A stretch of DNA of 14,556 bases from JBBSQE01 sp038258095 (lineage in GTDB: Bacteria; Actinomycetota; Thermoleophilia; Solirubrobacterales; 70-9), in contig JBBSQE010000067.1 in assembly GCA_038258095.1 (NCBI GenBank), positions 1-14,556 of the forward strand, written 5' to 3'. The notes below the pieces were generated by a model. The model did no database searches. It saw nothing but the letters and a program-made list of their open reading frames with translations, and was not told where the DNA came from. A program made the position numbers and the translations under genes. Shown here piece after piece: positions 14,043-14,556 of the stretch. Numbering within the stretch: position 1 is the first letter of the stretch; each line of letters begins with the position of its first letter.

Positions 14043-14556
14043 TGGCAGCAGTAGCAGGCGCAATTCTCGCCGTCGTGGTGATTTTCGCCCTGGTCGTCCT
14101 CGCCTCGGCCATCCGGATTCTTCGCGAGTACGAGCGGGGGGTCATCTTCCGCCTCGGGCGGCTGATCGCCCTCCGCGGCCCCGGCCTGACGCTGCTGATC
14201 CCGTTCATCGACCGGATGGTCCGCGTCGACCTGCGGACGGTGACCCTAAACGTCCCCCCGCAGGAGGTGATCACCCGCGACAACGTCCCGTCGCGCGTCA
14301 ACGCGGTCTGTTACTTCCGCGTGGTCGATCCCGACAAGGCGATCGTTGAGGTCGAGAACTATCTGGTGGCGACCTCCCAGATCGCTCAGACCGCACTTCG
14401 CTCCATCCTCGGAAAGGCCGAGCTCGATCAGCTCCTCTCCGAGCGCGAGCGCCTGAACGAAGACCTCCAGAAGGTCATCGACGAGCAGACCGAGCCCTGG
14501 GGCGTGAAGGTGTCGACGGTCGAGATCAAGGACGTCGAGATCCCGGAGAACATGCA
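14042..14556 (+). CDS. Slipin / stomatin-like SPFH protein (partial, runs off the window)
   Basis: The first 171 residues of an SPFH-domain protein. A single N-terminal membrane segment (about 4-25) is followed by the stomatin signature: REYERGVIFRLGRLIALRGP, PGLTLLIPFIDRMVRVDLRT, the VITRDNVPSRVNAVCYFRV strands, and the helical LRSILGKAELDQLLSERERL. The sequence ends inside the SPFH domain at VEIKDVEIPENM, so the C-terminal coiled coil lies outside. Slipins oligomerise on the inner face of the membrane and partner with NfeD proteins, here encoded immediately upstream with a 1-base overlap. Confidence 0.93.
   Translation, partial: MAAVAGAILAVVVIFALVVLASAIRILREYERGVIFRLGRLIALRGPGLTLLIPFIDRMVRVDLRTVTLNVPPQEVITRDNVPSRVNAVCYFRVVDPDKAIVEVENYLVATSQIAQTALRSILGKAELDQLLSERERLNEDLQKVIDEQTEPWGVKVSTVEIKDVEIPENM

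Overview
The window comes from a high-GC bacterium, and I read it as Actinomycetota, probably Thermoleophilia/Solirubrobacterales-like. The reasons are roughly 65-70% GC in most genes, frequent GTG starts, a CobA-HemD fusion, and several promoters in which a TANNNT hexamer sits 7-8 bases before an ATG with no ribosome binding site (leaderless genes). The taxonomic placement is inference.

Bases 34-6985 (+ strand) form one compact co-directional run. The order is ccmC, a ccmD-like small membrane protein, hemA, hemC, a VapB/VapC-type toxin-antitoxin pair, a cobA-hemD fusion, a SAM hydrolase (DUF62) and birA. Genes overlap or are separated by only a few bases (TGATG and GTGA/ATGA junctions), so they are likely transcribed together and partly translationally coupled. 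The theme is heme and tetrapyrrole supply plus heme handling for cytochrome c maturation. The toxin-antitoxin pair is lodged exactly between two heme-pathway genes and has its own probable promoter.

Bases 7138-11503 (- strand) hold two genes. One is a Tat-exported phosphoesterase (phospholipase C/acid phosphatase family). Upstream of it is a 930-residue superfamily 2 helicase with an acidic insertion inside its ATPase core and a long low-complexity basic tail. The run converges with birA at about 7.0-7.1 kb, where there is a possible hairpin.

Bases 11504-12945 look like a transferred restriction-modification locus, with visibly lower GC (about 50-63% in sampled lines). An apparently intact beta-class amino-methyltransferase lies on the - strand. 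Convergent to it is what I read as a broken restriction endonuclease gene, with one frameshift and an internal deletion, still preceded by a good leaderless promoter.

Bases 12995-14556 (+ strand) carry a TlpA/ResA-like thioredoxin lipoprotein, a short NfeD protein and the start of a slipin (SPFH) protein that runs off the window.

I see no convincing wholly new system. The best leads are the decayed endonuclease beside a surviving methyltransferase, the toxin-antitoxin pair inside the heme operon, and the helicase with the acidic insertion. There are no RNA genes, CRISPR arrays or insertion sequences that I can support.
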